Source: Bacteriovoracaceae bacterium UBA4096 | GTDB lineage: Bacteria > Bdellovibrionota > Bacteriovoracia > Bacteriovoracales > Bacteriovoracaceae | Length of the DNA stretch: 9,055 nucleotides | Assembly: GCA_002381945.1 (NCBI GenBank) | Contig: DFXY01000040.1 | Location: 1 to 9,055 of the forward strand | Direction of reading: 5' to 3' | Part shown: piece by piece, positions 5,872 through 9,055 of the stretch | How the letters are laid out: each line of letters starts with the position of its first letter | Position numbering within the stretch: the first letter of the stretch is position 1 | Made by a program: the position numbers and the translations under genes | The notes under the pieces: model-generated | Told to the model about the DNA's origin: nothing | Databases searched by the model: none | What the model saw: only the letters and a program-made list of their open reading frames with translations

Positions 5872-7434
5872 TTAAACTTGGCCCAAAAGACCCTCATGGG
5901 AAATTATACTGAGAGCGCACTTCACTCCATCAACAGCGGCCGAAGTTATTCCACCAGCATAGCCGGCCCCTTCGCCACAAGGATAAAGACCTTGGTGAGA
6001 AGCTGAAAGAAGGGTTGTTTTGTCTCTGAGAATCGTTAAGGGTGCGGAAGTTCGTGTTTCTGGAGCGATGAGAAGTCCCTGTTCATAGATAAAACCAGGT
6101 AGATCCCGATCAAATTCCTTAAGACCATTTTTTAGATGTTGAACGACAAAATCTGGAAAAATTTGTCTAATATCGGCCTTAAAAATTCCAGAAGGCGAAG
6201 ATGATGTTGGTAATGGCCTATCATTTAACTTACCTTCAATAAACTCTTTAATCGTCATGGCAGGCAACTCTCGGCCCGTGGCATGCTGCTTCGAAAGGGC
6301 ATAAGCCTTTTGCTCAATCTCATGCTGAAAATTAAGACCTGCCATTAAACTTCTATCTGCCAGATCCCGCTCCGCTTTTACTGAGACCACTAATGCGGCA
6401 TTAGACCATGGGGAATTCCGGGCGTAATTGCTCATTCCGTTGACTACAATACCGTCTTTTTCAGTTCCAGAAGACAGAACATATCCACCGGGACACATAC
6501 AAAAACTGTAAACACCCCTGTCACTCCACTTATCGTGCCAACTTAAGCGGTATCTGGCCGATCCCATTTCAGGAGCTTCACAAAAAGAACCGTGTTGAAG
6601 GGAATCAATGTAACGTCTGGGATGTTCTACCCTTACTCCAATAGCAAAATCTTTGGGTTTCATGGCAACATTGATTTTTTCCAGATGATGATAAAGATCC
6701 TGGGCGGAGTGGCCAGTTGCCAGAACCACATGATCAGAATAAAGACTTTCACCTGTTGAAAGTTTTACCCCAATGACTTTATTACCTTCAGTCAGAAGTT
6801 CTGTGACCTTGGTATTGCAACGAACTTCTGTTCCCTGTTTTCTAAGCCAGTCAGAGATATGATTAATGATCGTTCTTATTTTATTAGAGCCAAGATGTGG
6901 ATTTGAAACATAGGCAGTCTCGGGAGGTGCACCGAAGTCTACAAATTTATCCATCACATATTGAACCAGGTTAGACTTAATCCTGGTAATAAGTTTTCCA
7001 TCAGAGAATAAACCTGCACCACCCTCACCGTAACAAACATTGGTTTCAGGATCGAGTTCGCCGTATCTCCAGAATTTTGCAATATGGAGCATTCGTTTTG
7101 AGGCCTCATCGCCTCTTTCTAAAACAATACTTGGAATTCCATACTCAGCTAATCGTACCGCACAGAATAATCCACCTGGGCCGGCGCCGATGATGATCGG
7201 TTTCTTGGCCAATGCTTTTAACTTAGGAAAAGTTTCAGGCTCAGGATACTTATCGTCTGCTGAAACCAGCGCATCCAAAATATAATGATAGATCGGCTTC
7301 TTTCCCCGGGGAGCGCCTCTGGCATCCAAACTCTTAGATATAGTTCTATATTCCCGAATTTCGGGATAAGTCTTTTTTACATATTTCTCAAGCTCCACAT
7401 CAAAGGGAAGCTGAAATTGATACTTCTTGGCCAT
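5872..7434 (-). CDS. FAD-dependent oxidoreductase, COG2509-type
   Basis: This 520-residue protein belongs to the uncharacterised FAD-dependent dehydrogenase group (COG2509). An N-terminal domain of about 75 residues, including ISKSLDARG..PIYHY (32-51), precedes the Rossmann fold IIIGAGPGGLFCAVRLAE (80-97), with E106 at the end of strand 2 for the FAD ribose. The family hallmark NVCYGEGGAGLFSDGKL (132-148) follows. VVLATGHSAQDLY (about 236-248) is the second nucleotide-binding stretch. FCMCPGGYVLSS lies mid-protein, and the C-terminal GLYPCGEGAGYAGGITSAAVDG places the flavin pyrophosphate. The substrate is unknown for the family. It is cytoplasmic, with no signal peptide. An in-frame TAA lies 12 nt upstream of this ATG, so the start is fixed, yet there is no clear Shine-Dalgarno (only GTCGG). 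It is divergent from cinA, with an 11-bp inverted repeat between them. Confidence 0.9.
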   Translation of the reverse strand: MAKKYQFQLPFDVELEKYVKKTYPEIREYRTISKSLDARGAPRGKKPIYHYILDALVSADDKYPEPETFPKLKALAKKPIIIGAGPGGLFCAVRLAEYGIPSIVLERGDEASKRMLHIAKFWRYGELDPETNVCYGEGGAGLFSDGKLITRIKSNLVQYVMDKFVDFGAPPETAYVSNPHLGSNKIRTIINHISDWLRKQGTEVRCNTKVTELLTEGNKVIGVKLSTGESLYSDHVVLATGHSAQDLYHHLEKINVAMKPKDFAIGVRVEHPRRYIDSLQHGSFCEAPEMGSARYRLSWHDKWSDRGVYSFCMCPGGYVLSSGTEKDGIVVNGMSNYARNSPWSNAALVVSVKAERDLADRSLMAGLNFQHEIEQKAYALSKQHATGRELPAMTIKEFIEGKLNDRPLPTSSSPSGIFKADIRQIFPDFVVQHLKNGLKEFDRDLPGFIYEQGLLIAPETRTSAPLTILRDKTTLLSASHQGLYPCGEGAGYAGGITSAAVDGVKCALSIISHEGLLGQV

Positions 7435-7457
7435 GATGACCGACTTTTACATCATGC

Positions 7458-7486
7458 AACATCGAAAATCAAAGTTTTTCGATGTT
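7458..7486. repeat. 11-bp perfect inverted repeat between divergent genes (candidate operator)
   Basis: AACATCGAAAA (7458-7468) and TTTTCGATGTT (7476-7486) are perfect inverted repeats with a 7-nt spacer (TCAAAGT). It lies in the 99-bp gap between the divergent FAD oxidoreductase and cinA, 24 bp from the former's ATG. A weak leftward promoter (TTGATT, 17 bp, TAAAAG) would overlap it, and it ends just upstream of the -10 of the rightward promoter. The position suits a repressor site acting on both genes. The symmetry is seen; binding is inferred, and a hairpin in the oxidoreductase leader is the alternative. Confidence 0.45.
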
Positions 7487-7505
7487 AATCCTCAATCGGG
7501 TCTTT

Positions 7506-7511
7506 TATATT
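7506..7511 (+). promoter_or_regulatory. Candidate -10 box for cinA
   Basis: TATATT matches five of six positions of TATAAT. Transcription would start near 7518, about 16 nt before the cinA ATG, just leaving room for the GAGGTG ribosome binding site (7525-7530). No convincing -35 is present at 16-18 bp (TGTTAA at 17 bp), and that position falls on the right arm of the inverted repeat. Confidence 0.35.
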
Positions 7512-7533
7512 GAGCCTAAGTGACGAGGTGAAT

Positions 7534-8790
7534 ATGAAGATCGGATTTCTCATTATTGGTAGTGAAGTTTTGGATGGAAAAATTACAGATGCAAATACTA
7601 AGCTTTTGGCGGATTTTCTAAAGACTCACCATCTTGAAATTAATGAGGCATTTGTGGCAAGAGATAGAGCCAAGGCAATCTCAGAAGCCCTGCAAACCCT
7701 TTGGGCACAAAATGACATCGTCATCACTTCTGGTGGGCTTGGACCTACCAAGGATGATATTACTAAAGAAACCCTTGCCGCTTTTTTAGACCGAGCTTTA
7801 ATTTATTCAAAGCACTCTCACCATGTTGCTGAAGAAAATTATAAACGTTTTGAGCGGCCATTTCCAGGCAAGGACCATGGATATTGTTATCTACCAGAAG
7901 GCTTTTTTCCTTTAAGTAACAGAACCGGGCTTGCTCCAGGCTTTTACACTGATAATGGAAAAAAACTTCTCTTCTCCGCCCCCGGTGTTCCAAGAGAATT
8001 CAAAAGCATGCTGGAAGAGCATTTCATTGGGCTTATCGCTGAGAGAATGGATAAAACCTACATTCGCGATAATGTCATTATTCGCACCAAAGGAATTCCA
8101 GAAGAAAAAATTTTTGCAGAAATTGTCCCAGGATTATGGGAACAGCTTGAAGAATTTGGAGAAGTTAGTTCATTACCTATTATAATGGGTGTTGATATTG
8201 GAGTGAAACTTAAGGCGCGAAATCTTGATGAGATGTCTTCAAAAGTAGCGGCCATTCATCACATTATTGACACTTCTGCCTTAAGACCTAATGTCTGGCA
8301 CTACGGTCCTGAATCGTTGGAAGAAAAAATTGTCGTTCTGGCCAATCAAAAGAAAATCAAATTCGGTTTTGCGGAATCGGCCACGGGCGGGCTTTGCTCT
8401 CATCGAATAACGAGTATATCAGGAAGCAGTCAATGTTTTATGGGATCAGTCATTTGTTATGATGAAAAAGTAAAGGAACATATTTTAGGAGTTAGTGCGA
8501 AAACACTTAAAGAATGTACGGCCGTAAGTCTGGTGTGTGCCAATGAAATGGCCACCGGTCTCAGAGATAAATTTAGCGTGGATATTGCAATATCAATTAC
8601 AGGTTTTGCCGGTCCCGGTGGTGGGAATGACAAATATCCAGTGGGATCAGTCTGCATTGGAAGGGCCGTGAAAAATACTCCGGCCCAAGCTCACGATTTT
8701 CACTTTAAGGGTGATCGGGAACTTTTAAAACAGCGTTTTGCTCAAGCGGCCCTTCACGCTCTTCTGGAAGAAGTGGAACAATTTTCCTAA
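7534..8790 (+). CDS. cinA: CinA family protein: MoCF-like domain plus NMN deamidase domain
   Basis: This 418-residue protein has both CinA domains. Residues about 1-170 form the COG1058/MoCF-like domain, with GSEVLDGKITDAN (9-21), DIVITSGGLGPTKDD (61-75), and SAPGVPREFKSML (148-160). Residues about 260-416 form the PncC-like domain that converts nicotinamide mononucleotide to nicotinic acid mononucleotide in pyridine nucleotide salvage. This domain has AESATGG (280-286), GSSQCFMGSVICYDEKVKEHILGV (297-320), and SITGFAGPGGG (354-364). S282, Y309 and K314 align with the catalytic Ser/Tyr/Lys positions. The usual ESCTGG reads ESATGG here, a change at a non-nucleophile position. I chose the ATG at 7534, with GAGG at 7525-7528 about 5 nt upstream; an in-frame TTG at 7510 would add eight residues not typical of the family, whose members begin with MKI or similar. 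It appears monocistronic. The inverted repeats after the stop lack T-tracts. Confidence 0.94.
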   Translation: MKIGFLIIGSEVLDGKITDANTKLLADFLKTHHLEINEAFVARDRAKAISEALQTLWAQNDIVITSGGLGPTKDDITKETLAAFLDRALIYSKHSHHVAEENYKRFERPFPGKDHGYCYLPEGFFPLSNRTGLAPGFYTDNGKKLLFSAPGVPREFKSMLEEHFIGLIAERMDKTYIRDNVIIRTKGIPEEKIFAEIVPGLWEQLEEFGEVSSLPIIMGVDIGVKLKARNLDEMSSKVAAIHHIIDTSALRPNVWHYGPESLEEKIVVLANQKKIKFGFAESATGGLCSHRITSISGSSQCFMGSVICYDEKVKEHILGVSAKTLKECTAVSLVCANEMATGLRDKFSVDIAISITGFAGPGGGNDKYPVGSVCIGRAVKNTPAQAHDFHFKGDRELLKQRFAQAALHALLEEVEQFS

Positions 8791-8805
8791 TTCTGACTCT
8801 GATTA

Positions 8806-8840
8806 TCGGCAATCTGCTTTATGTTTACAGCTATTGCCGA
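8806..8840. repeat. Inverted repeat downstream of cinA (8-bp stem, no T-tract)
   Basis: TCGGCAAT (8806-8813) pairs perfectly with ATTGCCGA (8833-8840). Within the 19-nt loop, CTG and CAG (8814-8816 and 8828-8830) can extend the stem past a 2-nt bulge. It begins 15 nt after the cinA stop, where a terminator is expected, but no run of T follows on either strand. It may be a Rho-dependent 3' end or an mRNA-stabilising hairpin. Confidence 0.5.
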
Positions 8841-8868
8841 AGTCATTCCAGGTATTTAAGGCGACCGC

Positions 8869-8895
8869 TTACCGCTTCCTCTGTATGAGCGGTAA
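8869..8895. repeat. Second inverted repeat downstream of cinA (8-bp stem)
   Basis: TTACCGCT (8869-8876) pairs perfectly with AGCGGTAA (8888-8895) around an 11-nt loop. The left arm is preceded by a near-tandem copy (GACCGCTT then ACCGCTTC), so alternative pairing is possible. On the plus strand only AAAT follows. On the minus strand no gene clearly ends here. The role is unknown: a transcript end, part of a small RNA, or an operator for the gene beginning near 8964. Confidence 0.42.
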
Positions 8896-8963
8896 AATAT
8901 GCTTCAACTGCAAAGTTCATTAAAATTCTGTCACGAAAAATCCGATAGTTAAGGTAGAGAGGG

Positions 8964-9055
8964 ATGACACGGATGTTGAACTCGAAACAACCTATGCTAA
9001 TTTTAAAACTAACTCACGCGCTTATTATTTCGGCGCTCTTCTTATTATATTCATG
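8964..9055 (+). CDS. Possible N-terminus of a membrane or secreted protein, cut by the right edge
   Basis: An open frame starts at ATG 8964 and continues off the window with 30 codons visible. A second in-frame ATG at 8973 (AGAGGG at 8958-8963, 9-nt gap) and a third at 8994 are also possible starts; AAGG (8951-8954) serves the first with similar spacing. The peptide begins MTRMLNSKQPMLILK and then a hydrophobic run LTHALIISALFLLYS, which looks like a signal peptide or signal anchor with a basic N-region. Too little is present to assign a family. A competing minus-strand frame covers part of the same DNA, so the call is tentative. Confidence 0.42.
   Translation, partial: MTRMLNSKQPMLILKLTHALIISALFLLYS

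Noticed and set aside
8791..8963. tRNA or other structural RNA in the gap after cinA
   Set aside because: The two hairpins do not fit a cloverleaf, there is no GGTTCGAAT-type T-loop, and no rRNA or tmRNA motif is seen.
1..9055. Insertion sequences, CRISPR arrays, prophage genes or an origin
   Set aside because: No transposase or phage-like coding sequence, no regularly spaced repeats, no terminal inverted repeats with target duplications, and no DnaA-box clusters were found.

Overview
The window is a chromosomal stretch from a moderately AT-rich Gram-negative bacterium. That follows from Sec-type signal peptides, a periplasm-facing NfeD protease, strong AAGGAGG-type ribosome binding sites, and ordinary housekeeping genes with no phage, transposon or CRISPR signal. 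The lineage cannot be fixed from the sequence alone. The base composition, the GGCC-rich codon style and several small secreted proteins of no recognisable family would fit the Bdellovibrionota (Bacteriovorax-like), but this is a low-confidence inference.

Layout from left to right. (1) A guanine deaminase gene runs leftward off the edge (1-470). (2) Divergent from it is a rightward operon: a long-form NfeD membrane serine protease, its usual partner slipin/stomatin (SPFH), and a cupin_5 (DUF985) protein that starts 3 nt after the slipin stop without its own Shine-Dalgarno. (3) Meeting that operon stop-to-stop, with a single base between stop codons, is a leftward cluster of three short genes. 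These are a 33-residue membrane peptide that overlaps the next start by ATGA, a 152-residue Thr/Pro/Glu-rich secreted protein, and a 79-residue charged secreted protein. The cluster has its own TATAAT -10 box, and a long imperfect hairpin lies over the ribosome binding site of the last gene. (4) A textbook intrinsic terminator separates the cluster from typA/bipA (translational GTPase), which lies 60 bp behind a leftward COG2509-type FAD-dependent oxidoreductase. (5) After a 99-bp divergent intergenic region carrying an 11-bp inverted repeat comes rightward cinA (two-domain NMN deamidase family). (6) The last 265 bp hold two perfect 8-bp inverted repeats without T-tracts, and probably the first codons of another rightward membrane or secreted protein.

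Functionally, NfeD and slipin form a known membrane-quality pair, while CinA, guanine deaminase and TypA are metabolic or housekeeping genes. The least explained part is the 3018-3908 cluster, including a small gene easily missed by standard ORF cut-offs and a candidate translational control structure.
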